From positions 1 to 64,000 of the forward strand of contig JAKTTT010000038.1 of the NCBI GenBank assembly GCA_030581615.1: a stretch of DNA of 64,000 bases, read 5' to 3'. Every line of letters starts with the position of its first letter. Within the stretch, counting starts at the first letter, position 1. This stretch comes from Alloascoidea africana (taxonomy: Eukaryota; Ascomycota; Alloascoideomycetes; Alloascoideales; Alloascoideaceae). Below are positions 21,962 to 31,339 of the stretch, piece after piece. Position numbers and translations under genes: made by a program. The notes beneath the pieces are model-generated. The model was not told the origin of the DNA and ran no database searches. It was given only the letters and a program-made list of their open reading frames with translations.

Positions 21962-24316
21962 ATGATATCGCACACGGTATGCTCCCAGCCCCTGTTTCCC
22001 GGTCATCCAATACGCGTGGAGGTGATCTATGAATCGACTCCTGTTTTTTCTGGCGAACCAGTTTGTACAATTGTTAAATTTCGGCATACCGGACCCAAGT
22101 CCTCACATCCAGTTTCGACTCCAACGACGAACTCGGCCTTTTCCAAGGGTCATAGAAAACAGTACTCCTATCAAAATATAGAAGTGGGTACATTTTCAAC
22201 GGGGGACTTGGCACAGTCTCCTTCACTCGCTTCTATCTCCGGGAAATTTAACGATTTACCACCTATATCATCAGCAGACGAGCCTGAAAACAACAATTAT
22301 AGCAGCAGCAGCAGTGGCAGTACAAATAACACCAGAGAGACAAATTCAGCAACCAAGTCTGCGTACTCTATATATGGGGAAAGAAACGACTCAACATCGG
22401 GTCGAAAAGACAAGAAAGCGAACAACGAGCCTCTTAATGGCACATCGGAAAGAAGAGGAAGATGGTTCAGCGCTGGCCGGAAAATATCTCTCTTTTCGTC
22501 CTCGAAATCTAATCTGTCAGCTCCAGCTGGAGGACTACGAGGCCATACTCGCTCTGCGTCCTCTTCGGTTATACCACTTCACAGACAAATGCCAAGCAAC
22601 GCCAGTGTGATGTCTTTCATGTCAGTAGGTAATGGCAGAGGAGAGAGAGGCTTAGGAGAAGAGAATCTACTCATGGGGAACATGCAACTTTTTGGGTATC
22701 TCACGGTCAATGATGAGATTATCGATGAACGAGAGTTTGAACAAGTGCGCAAGAAAAGCATCGTTGGCGGGAAACTGGGAGGAGTTCATGGTCTAGAGGC
22801 TTCAGCCCCGAGTGGAGATGGCATCTTTCGAGGCATTCGTAAGGGAATTGGCAATTTTTTCACCAGCGATGACCATCGCTATCCCAATACGACTGCGATG
22901 CTGCGAGACAGAGCAATTCCCATTTTTTCAACACCTCAATCGTTTGTGTTTGGAGAACTTAGCTTGCATCCTGGTGAAGTGAAAAGTTTTTTGTACTCTT
23001 GCCAGTTGCCAAAAGATCTTCCTCCATCTTACAGAGGCAAGTCATTTAGAATAACGTACCATATTGTCATTGGAGTACAACGGGATGAGTTTGGGACCAT
23101 ACCGCGATCTCGAACGTTATACTTTCCTGTCAGAGTGTTTCCTCATTTTGAAGTAGATGGGAAAATGCCAAATTTTAATTTACGTGAACCATTTATCAAG
23201 TTGAAAGATGATGCGGTTGTGCAACCATTAATCGGGAGTAAAAAACTCAACTTTAAGACATTACGGCGAAGTGCCAAAAAAGTGGATACGGAGGATAAAT
23301 ATCGCTCAAATAAGGCTGCTCTGATTACCAGTCTCAAAGTTTTATCAGGAACCACCGAGCCTAACAATCTCCCAACAGATGACTCAAAGGGTATTAAAGA
23401 CAGGGCGATCTGGGAAATCCAGAAGGAGAGTAATCTTTCCACTGCAATCTCCCCGCTTGCCATAGCGTTTTCATCACTGGAGAAGGAGAGAAAGAAGGAG
23501 TTTATGTATTTGACTAATCACAAACATACCTGCCGTGATAGTATTAGTGCGTTTATGGAGCTTTCTATGAATACTTCACGCAATGGTCAATACTCTGACA
23601 AGAATCTATACGTGTTATCGGGTAATGGATATTCTTTTGCAATGGTAATCTTGTCAAGATCGATATTCAAAGTTGGTGAAACGATCACAGCCATACTGAG
23701 TTTTAAAAATGCAGATATTCCCGTTTACAAAGTGATTGTGACATTGGAAACAAACGAAACCATAAGCAGTTCTATCTTGTCAAAGAATCTGGATGAGAAT
23801 GAATACAGCAGTCAAACGAAGAAGATTTATGCAAAGTCAACGTTTCCAGTGTTTTCGAATCAAGTTCTTCCTATTCAGATGAGTATCCCATTATCCTCTA
23901 CACCACAGTTTAATACATCTCTGTTATCAGTCAAATGGCATCTAGGATTTACCTTTTATATACCATCAAAGACCCCATCACCGTCTAACACGGAACCTTC
24001 AAACAGCACACAAAACACTGAAACTGCCAGTGATGCTTTGCTTTCCTCAAATTCTCAAACTCAAAACCAATCCAAATCCAAATCTCGGTCCAATGGCAAG
24101 TCAGAATCAAGTGGCAACCGAATCATCCATCGCAAGAAGACGGCATCTGCGGAGGAGAAATCCAGTTTGTTTCGAAAAGTCCATTCAGATGCCCGGGGTT
24201 CTCTGCACAGTGCTGTAAACGCATTGGAGATTAGCGAAGTTAACTGTCTTGTGCCATTGCAGGTGATACCGAGTAATCAAGATTTTGGAGGATTGATTCT
24301 CCCTAAAGAGCAATAG
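21962..24316 (+). CDS. RGP1: Rgp1-family subunit of the Ric1-Rgp1 GEF for Ypt6/Rab6
   Basis: 784 residues, no intron needed. The N-terminus ('IRVEVIYESTPVFSGEPV') and the central block ('FGELSLHPGEVKSFLYSC', 'SFRITYHIVIGVQRDEFG', 'YFPVRVFPHF') match the Rgp1 family. In yeast this protein pairs with Ric1 at the Golgi to load GTP on Ypt6 for endosome-to-Golgi retrograde traffic. A long Ser/Asn/Thr-rich insertion lies at residues ~45-230. A second arrestin-like beta domain seems to span ~540-780 ('VGETITAILSFKNADIPVYK'), interrupted by a Ser/Asn-rich loop near ~660-720. S. cerevisiae Rgp1 is about 660 residues, so this copy is longer, mainly through disordered insertions. The start at 21962 is the first ATG before the conserved strand. 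Confidence 0.85.
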   Translation: MISHTVCSQPLFPGHPIRVEVIYESTPVFSGEPVCTIVKFRHTGPKSSHPVSTPTTNSAFSKGHRKQYSYQNIEVGTFSTGDLAQSPSLASISGKFNDLPPISSADEPENNNYSSSSSGSTNNTRETNSATKSAYSIYGERNDSTSGRKDKKANNEPLNGTSERRGRWFSAGRKISLFSSSKSNLSAPAGGLRGHTRSASSSVIPLHRQMPSNASVMSFMSVGNGRGERGLGEENLLMGNMQLFGYLTVNDEIIDEREFEQVRKKSIVGGKLGGVHGLEASAPSGDGIFRGIRKGIGNFFTSDDHRYPNTTAMLRDRAIPIFSTPQSFVFGELSLHPGEVKSFLYSCQLPKDLPPSYRGKSFRITYHIVIGVQRDEFGTIPRSRTLYFPVRVFPHFEVDGKMPNFNLREPFIKLKDDAVVQPLIGSKKLNFKTLRRSAKKVDTEDKYRSNKAALITSLKVLSGTTEPNNLPTDDSKGIKDRAIWEIQKESNLSTAISPLAIAFSSLEKERKKEFMYLTNHKHTCRDSISAFMELSMNTSRNGQYSDKNLYVLSGNGYSFAMVILSRSIFKVGETITAILSFKNADIPVYKVIVTLETNETISSSILSKNLDENEYSSQTKKIYAKSTFPVFSNQVLPIQMSIPLSSTPQFNTSLLSVKWHLGFTFYIPSKTPSPSNTEPSNSTQNTETASDALLSSNSQTQNQSKSKSRSNGKSESSGNRIIHRKKTASAEEKSSLFRKVHSDARGSLHSAVNALEISEVNCLVPLQVIPSNQDFGGLILPKEQ

Positions 24317-24369
24317 ATGCCCAAACTGTTTGTTTTTGTTTTGGGGGGAAATGGTCAGGAACAGGAACA

Positions 24370-24390
24370 GGGACAGGGACAGGGACAGGG
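24370..24390 (+). other. Perfect G-quadruplex motif in the RGP1 3' flank
   Basis: Four GGG runs separated by three ACA loops, within a hexamer tandem (GGAACA/GGGACA) that starts near 24357. It lies 54 bases after the RGP1 stop codon on the sense strand, so an RNA quadruplex in the 3' UTR is possible. Confidence 0.7.
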
Positions 24391-27338
24391 ACGAATCGGT
24401 TTTGTGTCTATTAACTTTCATTGATTATTGATTTTTGCATGCATATCTATATAACATTTTGTAGCATTTCGTTTTCAGTTATTTTGTTGATCATATCCGT
24501 GACGATTATGCTTGATTTAAAGGCTTTTTGAGTACTTACTACCAGACTGCTTGTTGTGTTGTGCTTTACTGGTCAGTAGTCTCTTGAGCAAAATTGTGGA
24601 GAAAAGTGTCAACCCGAAACTCGGGTTATGAGAATTGTGCTATGGTGAGACGTTTCGCGAGAATTGGAATCGAGAATTGTTCTTGGAACATTTGTTCCTT
24701 ATCAATCTTTGTATTCTTTAATGGCATAACTGCATTCGAGATGAGCCAACCACATATCCACAAACACCTATGTAGATAAAGACAAAAAAGTCTACAGTAA
24801 GGAGATTTTTAATAACAAGGGGCATTCTGCTTGTCCCCTTTGAAGATAATTTTCCTTGTTCGAAAGCTTTTTAAGATGTCATATCACAGCTCGGAACAGA
24901 AAGCATCGCTTTGGCTTTTAATAATAGGACATGTGTATTCTCGAAGGTGTTTCTAATTTAGTACTAGCGCAATTAAATGTGGACTTGTTTAATATCTTTA
25001 TGGTCTATTTACAATTTGATATGGAAGATTATGAATGATTAATGATTTGAGCATTTACTTCATCGCCTTCTACACACAAATGCGGACAGTTTTTTTCGTC
25101 CGAAAACTCTTGTCTGTAGTCTTGTATTTCACATTGTCTCCTTGTAATCCTTGTTAAGACGCAATTCTCAGAGATCCGAGAAACGTGAGTAGATGATGGA
25201 TGAAGGGGCACATACACGGTACATCCTGGCGAATTCCGGTATCTATATCTTTAACTGCAATGCTCTTCCAGGCTCTCCGGACTACACAGTTTAATTTGAA
25301 ATCAATTGAAATTGGAGTAAGGAAATCTCATTTCCTATTTTTTTTTTTTTGCCCCCGCAAAAACCGGGTTCGGATCCTCTCCTCCTTAATTTCTCCTCGA
25401 GAGATTCGATATTTTTGGTTAACCAGATTTACTTGTACCCACGCTCCGTACAGACAAGGAAGATTGACACCAAATCAAAAAGAGTACACTGTGTATAACA
25501 AGAAGACAAACGTTGTTGTACCGTGTCAATAGCCATGGACGTTTGCATTTCTAAACAAAGTCTCCTAAAAAACTCTAGATTGTGCTGGCATTTTGAAAAG
25601 CTCATCAAAGTATAAAATTTCTCCTGAAACTAGCACTTCTTTACAAATGTAGAAATCATCCAATCTTCTTTCGGCCAAGAAAAGCATTTCACGAGAAAAA
25701 TCCATTTTTTTCTAGGTATTTTATCCAATTGGATATTAGCTTACAAGAATTTCGGATGTTCACCTCCCTCCCTAGTTTAGTTTACGAGTGTAATGAAAAG
25801 AATGTATATTCAGGGATTCTTAAACAATCTGGCTAACTGGAACCAAAACAAAAAAAGTCTCAACAACATTCACAAGGAAAAAGAAGGTACATTCTGCGGA
25901 TCAGCAAACTGTAGCTGATCCTCCTAATTTTTCAATAATGAAGAAATGGACGCTGCTGTGGGTTTTTGGTCATGGCGATTGGATATCCGATTCAGTTCCG
26001 TTTTGCTTGCGATACGGCGTTTCTCGTATTGTTTCTATTTTAATTCCATTTCAGCATGCTTTTTCATTTCTCGTTTTTTTTGTTTTCTCACATACATCCT
26101 ACATGCTACAATCATTTCTAGTTTACAAATCATTAGGCGCATCGACCGGTTGGAATGGCTCGCTTGGCGGAAACAACCAGACATTGTCCTATAGGTTCTA
26201 TTTCTCATTCAAGGTCTCATCCATAGAATAGGCTCTTTTTCTTTACGGTATAATTAGCTGGAATAGAGAAAGAAGTGGACAGACTGAGGCTTTGCACAAG
26301 CCTCATCGCTGGCAAAAAGTTCCCTTGTTCATACACTCTGGACATAATAACATGTGCCTTTGAGATTGTCGTTGTTCTGTCTCGTAGGCCTATTAATGGG
26401 GTGATTATATTTCAGCGGTCAGCAAATTTTCCCTTTTTCCTCGAGGGGATGATGTCTTTTTGTTCTAGTGATTCTGTCTCGATGTAACTGGGGATCTGGG
26501 TTTGATCGCAAGTGCCCAAGCAAGGAAGGAAAATTGCAACTGGTGTTGGTGCAGTATTAAACTCAACTCAACCTACCTGGTCCAAACCTACTCGTTTACT
26601 CCCGGGACAATTTGCACAACTGATCCCTTACCCTCGGACAGAGCAGAGGCATCGCTAAGAGGGATTGAATTGGCCCAAGAGGGCCCGAAACTGGCTGACG
26701 TCGTGGAGTAGTGCAGGTAAAAATTGCGGTAGTGCCTAATCAGCCAGTCATTCGGAGCTCATCATCAGCTTCCTCACCACCATCATGTCTGCTGCTGGCG
26801 GCATCACACGCTTCCATCATGCATCCCTGTCTGTGAGCCAGAAGCCCACGATAGTGATCAGACCAGCCTGCCCTTACCCACACAGGTCCCACGGCTCCTT
26901 GTCCAAAGCCGACAATGACAATCGACAATCGACAACGAACCGTCGGCAGGGCTGTCTACCGGGAGTATGCGAGCGGGAGCGGGAGGGAGAGAAGGGCACC
27001 AGACCTTTTTCTCCATCGGACGAAAAGAAACGGATGTCGCCTCGGCTCCCAGTCTTGTGGGGCCGTCTGTTGGGGCCCACAAGCCCAGCTGGCCGCTCCA
27101 TGTGGGCCTGGAGGCCCTGTTCCAGGAACCGCGGTGTTCCGGTGGACAATGGATCCCGGGACAGAGGGCAGGTTCCACAAAGACCCCCAACGAGTAGATT
27201 GTGGGGAACCGTTTGGAGCAAAGCATCCCTGTTTCGCGTTATCCAGAACATGAACCACCTGACAATTCCAACAAGCCCATTAGAATTAAAAGCAACTTAC
27301 TCTTATTTGCATCCTCAGATTGAAAAAAAATGTAAAAC

Positions 27339-27347
27339 TATATAAAG
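27339..27347 (+). promoter_or_regulatory. TATA box of the alcohol dehydrogenase gene
   Basis: TATATAAAG, 112 bp before the start codon at 27459. CT-rich and A-rich leader sequence follows, typical of strongly transcribed yeast genes. Confidence 0.7.
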
Positions 27348-27458
27348 ATGGCCAAGAGCCAACTGGTCTATTTTATTCCTCCATTTTTCTTCTCGCTAGA
27401 CCAGCTGTGAGCAAATCACTTCTACTTCTATTTATTATAAAATAACCACTACTATACA

Positions 27459-28472
27459 ATGCCTCTTCCAAAGACCCAGAAAGGATTCAAATTCAACCAT
27501 CTCACGAGAATTCTTGAGCTCAAGGAGCTTCCCGTCCCTGAGCCAGGCCCCAATGCTATTTTACTAAAAGTCGCCGCTGCAGGTCTCTGCCATTCCGATC
27601 TCCATGTTTTGGACGGTGGTATCCCATACCATACGGACTTTGTCATGGGCCACGAGATTTGTGGTTATCCCGTAAAGTACGGAACTGGCGTTAATCCAGC
27701 AGAATTCCCAGAAGGAATGCTTCACTCTGTTCATGGTGCCAACCCATGTGGAAAGTGTTCATATTGCAGAACTGGCCAGGACAATCTTTGCCAACACCCT
27801 TCAAGAACACACTTGGGTCTTGGTGATAACGGTGGTTACGAGCAATATCTAACAGTCAACTCCAGAAACTTGATACCTGTTGCTGATGGTGTTCTTCCAG
27901 AAGTCGCCGCTGTTGCTACCGATGCAGTTCTAACCCCATATCACGCCATGAAACTTGCCAACGTTAACGGTTTGACCAAACTATTGATCATTGGCCTCGG
28001 TGGTCTTGGATTGAACGCAGTCCAGGTCGCAAAGGCCCTAGGAGCACATGTCATTTGCACAGATTTGCGTGAAAGTGCCAGAGAGCAGGCCAAGAGCTTT
28101 GGCGCCGACGAGGTTTTGGAGAAGCTCCCAGAAGCTCCACTTGGCGTTGATGTTGTTACCGACTTTGTTTCCACACAAGGAACATTTGATCTTTCTCAAA
28201 AGCATGTTAGATCAGGTGGTAGCATTGTTCCTGTTGGATTGAACAACCCCATCATTCAATTTGATCTTAACGATCTTGCATTCAGAGAAGTCAAGATTCT
28301 TGGCTCTTTCTGGGGAACTTCTCAAGACCAAGTTGAGGTATTTGACCTTGTCAAGAAGGGAGTCATCAAGAGTGTGGTTGAAACCGGCGACTTTTTGAAG
28401 ACACCCGAAATTCTACGAGATTTGGAGAAGGGCAAGATCAAGTCTAGAATTGTCGTCAAGCCAAACAATTGA
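27459..28472 (+). CDS. Zinc-dependent medium-chain alcohol dehydrogenase
   Basis: 337 residues, uninterrupted. N-terminal GroES-like domain: catalytic-zinc residues C44 (GLCHSDLH) and H65-E66 (MGHE), and the four structural-zinc cysteines C97, C100, C103 and C111 (NPCGKCSYCRTGQDNLC). The usual third catalytic Cys position appears to be Asp ('ATDAVLTPYHAMK'), as in some subfamilies. The Rossmann domain has GLGGLG, and an acidic residue after the second strand (ICTDLRES) points to NAD rather than NADP. It oxidises an alcohol or reduces an aldehyde; the substrate cannot be read. It is distinct from the classic Adh1/Adh2 type in the region after GHE. Codon use is biased toward optimal codons and there is a clear TATA box at 27339, suggesting high expression. 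Confidence 0.93.
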   Translation: MPLPKTQKGFKFNHLTRILELKELPVPEPGPNAILLKVAAAGLCHSDLHVLDGGIPYHTDFVMGHEICGYPVKYGTGVNPAEFPEGMLHSVHGANPCGKCSYCRTGQDNLCQHPSRTHLGLGDNGGYEQYLTVNSRNLIPVADGVLPEVAAVATDAVLTPYHAMKLANVNGLTKLLIIGLGGLGLNAVQVAKALGAHVICTDLRESAREQAKSFGADEVLEKLPEAPLGVDVVTDFVSTQGTFDLSQKHVRSGGSIVPVGLNNPIIQFDLNDLAFREVKILGSFWGTSQDQVEVFDLVKKGVIKSVVETGDFLKTPEILRDLEKGKIKSRIVVKPNN

Positions 28473-28784
28473 TTGATTGATTATAGCATGTTATAAATAC
28501 AGTATGATACATAATGACGAATGGATATACTCCTAATGAAGAAAGAATAAGGAAGGTTTGGTAATTTAATGAAAAAGTATGTATTTGGAACATTTAGCGG
28601 AAGGTTTTTTAATGAAAGGGAAGTGTATGGAACCAAAAAAAAACAGAAGATCTTGTAGAAAAAGGCAAGTACAAATAGTTACGGAACAATAGCTTTGTTG
28701 TTGCCTTTTATGCTTTTAAGCTTATTGAGGACACAAAAAGAAGTTTGTTTCGGGTCTTTTGGAAACCCGGGTGCACTCATCTTA

Positions 28785-28992
28785 TCTCGGCCGAGCTGTA
28801 TTTATCTCCCAAAACGGAAACGATTCTCTGTGCGGGCGAGTTTAGCACTGCGGGCGAGTTTCGGGCGAGTTCCTCCCCTCCTCCCAATGCCCAATTCTGG
28901 TGCCTGTGTCTTTGTCTCGGCCGAGCTCACGAAAACGGTTTTTTCTCGAGATGCAGCGAAAAATGACCAGTTTTCCCGTTTCGCCCGCAGTG
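28785..28992. promoter_or_regulatory. Palindrome and inverted-repeat block upstream of PUT1
   Basis: Two identical 13-mers TCTCGGCCGAGCT (28785-28797 and 28915-28927), each centred on the perfect palindrome CTCGGCCGAG, flank three copies of CGGGCGAGTT (28833, 28851, 28862). The segment CACTGCGGGCGAGTTTCGGG near 28848-28867 is answered in inverse by CCCGTTTCGCCCGCAGTG at 28975-28992. Such CGG/CCG dyads are typical binding sites of dimeric zinc-cluster factors; which factor binds is unknown. Confidence 0.6.
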
Positions 28993-29188
28993 CAGCACTC
29001 TGCCCCAGATCCATTTTTTCCCGCCCTGGTTAACAGGGACGGACACCTGTTACATTGGCAATTGGGGATTGGAAAAGACGGCCGGGCCCACAAATATACC
29101 AGACCAGTGCATCTGTGCCCGAGTCTGGCCTACTATCAGTGAAACCTGTCAGAAAACTCTTGCTATAGATAAGAACAGCAGATCAGAA

Positions 29189-29240
29189 CGATGCGGCTGA
29201 CGCGGGTTGACGCGGGTACCGGGTGTGACCGCATCAGCCG
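29189..29240. promoter_or_regulatory. Compound repeat, candidate upstream activating site of PUT1
   Basis: TGACGCGGGT occurs twice exactly 10 bp apart (29199 and 29209), one helical turn. Around it lie inverted pairs GATGCGG/CCGCATC and CGGCTGA/TCAGCCG and two CGG-N13-CCG arrangements. The block is about 31-82 bp upstream of the first TATA box. Yeast Put3 sites are CGG-N10-CCG; that exact spacing is not present here. Confidence 0.55.
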
Positions 29241-29270
29241 TTTTTAACCTTTCGACGGATTTCTTTCCTT

Positions 29271-29299
29271 TATAAAAAAACCATAGAGAATATAAAAAG
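29271..29299 (+). promoter_or_regulatory. Paired TATA boxes of PUT1
   Basis: TATAAAAAA at 29271 and TATAAAAAG at 29291, followed by a CT-rich leader and the ATG at 29424. Confidence 0.7.
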
Positions 29300-29423
29300 A
29301 GTCCTGGGTTCCCTCTAGTCCTTCTTCTACTCTTTCCTACTTTCTCTCCATAATCATTATACCAATACCAAACCAGTTTCCTTATCGCTCACTTATCTCA
29401 AAAGGACCCTGATTTAACAAATC

Positions 29424-30881
29424 ATGATTCGACCAGTAAGCACCTTTAAGGTTTTATCTAAAACAACCCTAAGAAAGGGCGTGAATCTCAATATCACTAG
29501 AGTTTGCACTTGTGGTTTTTTGGAAACTTCTCAAGTTGGCCTTAGACCCCACACTTCCTACTCAAAGCCTCCATTTCCCAAAGTTAACCAGCCATCAAAG
29601 CGATTTGAATCAACTGTTACACCAACCCCCATCGGCACCGCTCCTTCTGGACATGTTCAGCCAAAGTTTTTAAGAGACCTTACTACCCGCGACCTCCTCA
29701 CCTATGGAATGCTTTCTGCCTTTACTTCAAACCATTACATTATCGTTGCATGCACAAAGATTTTATCCATTTGCCCAGCATGGGTCGTCAAAGCCTTGGT
29801 ATACCCTATCTACTGTGGTGGAGAATCACCAAAAGAGGTTGTTGCTACAGGAAGAAAGCTTATGAACCGTGGTTTCCAGAACATGATGATTTCATATAGC
29901 GTTGAAGATGCTGAGGGAGTCGCTTCAGCAAAGACAAGAGAGCTAGTGGCAAATGCTCAGAAAACCACAATCGAGTCTATTGATAACATCCTCATCCCCC
30001 ATAACCGTGACTTGGCTGCCTCCATGCCTGCAGGCTCCAGACTTGCACCAGGCTACGTTGCTGTAAAGCCTACCGGCATCGCCGTGGGTGCAGCAGATGT
30101 GTTGCGAAACTTTGATAAGCCCGAGTACCAACAGAAATGGCAACAGTTTTTGGATGTCAACGCTTCCATCTGCCAACACGCCAAGGAACAGAGCTTGAAA
30201 ACCGGAACCAGAGTCATTGTCATGTTTGATGCCGAGAAGCGTGAACTCCAAGAGGGTGTTTATGTCCTACAACGTGAAATGATGAGGCGCTTTAATACCA
30301 ATGGACACATTGTTGTTGCTGGAACCATTCAAATGTATCTCCAAGACTCATTGCAACAACTAAAAGACGAAATTGAGCTTTCAAAGAAAGACGGAACTTA
30401 TAAAGTTGCCTTGAAATTGGTTCGTGGTGCATATGTCCACTCCGAGAAGAATAGAAACAAGGTGATCCACTTGACAAAAGAAGATACAGACAACTCATAC
30501 AACTCCGGCATCATTCTTGCCATGGAGGAAATTAAACTAGGAAACTTTGGACATTTGATTGTTGCCAGCCACAATGAAGAATCTCTTGATCTTGCCCGCG
30601 ATAGATTGATTGCTGCTCCCGAGAATGAATCTTTACAGAATGAGGTTGTCTTTGCTCAGCTTATGGGCATGGCTGAAGATAAGGGATATGAGATTGGCAA
30701 ACAAACCGGAAACATGGTCATCAAATATGTTCCTTGGGGACCTGCAAAGGAGACAAAGGACTATCTTGTTAGAAGATTGGAGGAGAATGGAGACACTGTT
30801 AGAAATGAAAACGGTCTTAAAATGGTCAAATACGTTTTCAACGAATTCTCAAGAAGAGTTTTCGGAATCAAAACAGCATAA
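29424..30881 (+). CDS. PUT1: Proline dehydrogenase, mitochondrial
   Basis: 485 residues. The N-terminus is basic and Ser/Thr-rich without acids (MIRPVSTFKVLSKTTLRKG), a mitochondrial presequence. The proline dehydrogenase barrel follows, with diagnostic segments 'LVRGAYVHSEKNR' (R334 region), 'LIVASHNEES' and 'EVVFAQLMGMAEDKGYEIG', then 'KYVPWGPAKETKDYLVRRL', which bind FAD and substrate. It oxidises proline to pyrroline-5-carboxylate and passes electrons to the respiratory chain, the first step in using proline as nitrogen source. Length is like S. cerevisiae Put1 (476). In yeast it is induced by proline through the zinc-cluster factor Put3; the dyad-rich upstream block at 28785-29240 fits such control, by inference. 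Confidence 0.96.
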   Translation: MIRPVSTFKVLSKTTLRKGVNLNITRVCTCGFLETSQVGLRPHTSYSKPPFPKVNQPSKRFESTVTPTPIGTAPSGHVQPKFLRDLTTRDLLTYGMLSAFTSNHYIIVACTKILSICPAWVVKALVYPIYCGGESPKEVVATGRKLMNRGFQNMMISYSVEDAEGVASAKTRELVANAQKTTIESIDNILIPHNRDLAASMPAGSRLAPGYVAVKPTGIAVGAADVLRNFDKPEYQQKWQQFLDVNASICQHAKEQSLKTGTRVIVMFDAEKRELQEGVYVLQREMMRRFNTNGHIVVAGTIQMYLQDSLQQLKDEIELSKKDGTYKVALKLVRGAYVHSEKNRNKVIHLTKEDTDNSYNSGIILAMEEIKLGNFGHLIVASHNEESLDLARDRLIAAPENESLQNEVVFAQLMGMAEDKGYEIGKQTGNMVIKYVPWGPAKETKDYLVRRLEENGDTVRNENGLKMVKYVFNEFSRRVFGIKTA

Positions 30882-31339
30882 TAATACCTCATCATACATT
30901 TTTTTTTATTTATCCAAACGTTACGATATGATTTTTTCAAGGATTTAGCACCAAAATGACTTTTTTGGCGTTTTTATTTCATTTTATTTTTGACACTTTT
31001 TCATTTTATTTTATTGACTTTTTTTTTTAATATCTTGTACTGATGATGTTCATTTTCTTGCTAACTATTATTACTCTTGACTTGCTGCTATTTATTTCTT
31101 TGCTAAGTACATATATTAATGTTTGCATCGATAAGAGTTACTCTTTAGTTTAATGTTTAATAGTAACAAATAACGATGAAAAAAACTTATCTTTCCACTT
31201 TCCATAGTTTTGAAAATTCTGAACAAGAGTGATCTTAGAAATATGGTTAATTTTTGTCACGTGTTCTTCACTCTAATACTCTGTTTACTAGGGGTAGTAG
31301 GCATCTGGTCAAAAAACCTTTCCAAGAGATAGGAACGTA
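30882..31339. other. PUT1-DPH6 intergenic spacer
   Basis: 458 bp, strongly T-rich, with long poly-T tracts suited to 3'-end formation near 30900-31030. A CACGTG-type hexamer (TCACGTGT) lies at 31258-31263, 76 bp before the DPH6 start. Nothing else stands out. Confidence 0.6.

Larger units (their letters stand above)
24317..27458. other. Gene-poor interval, 3.1 kb, ending in the ADH promoter
   Basis: No convincing gene. The RGP1 3' flank holds a G-quadruplex candidate at 24370-24390. The centre is AT-rich with unrecognised short frames. From about 26750 to 27240 the DNA becomes GC-rich, with overlapping open frames on both strands, many CGG/CCG triplets and near-palindromes such as CCGCGGTGTTCCGG. 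I read this as upstream regulatory sequence of the dehydrogenase gene rather than coding sequence, because frames on both strands are equally open and none has a domain. Confidence 0.5.
28473..29423. promoter_or_regulatory. ADH 3' flank and PUT1 upstream region
   Basis: 950 bp between the two genes. The left half is AT-rich terminator sequence. From 28785 onward it contains palindromes, inverted repeats, a paired direct repeat and two TATA boxes, listed separately. Confidence 0.7.

Noticed and set aside
26785-27345. Overlapping GC-rich frames upstream of the dehydrogenase gene
   Set aside because: Up to six frames are open on both strands, none with a domain; better explained as GC-rich promoter DNA.
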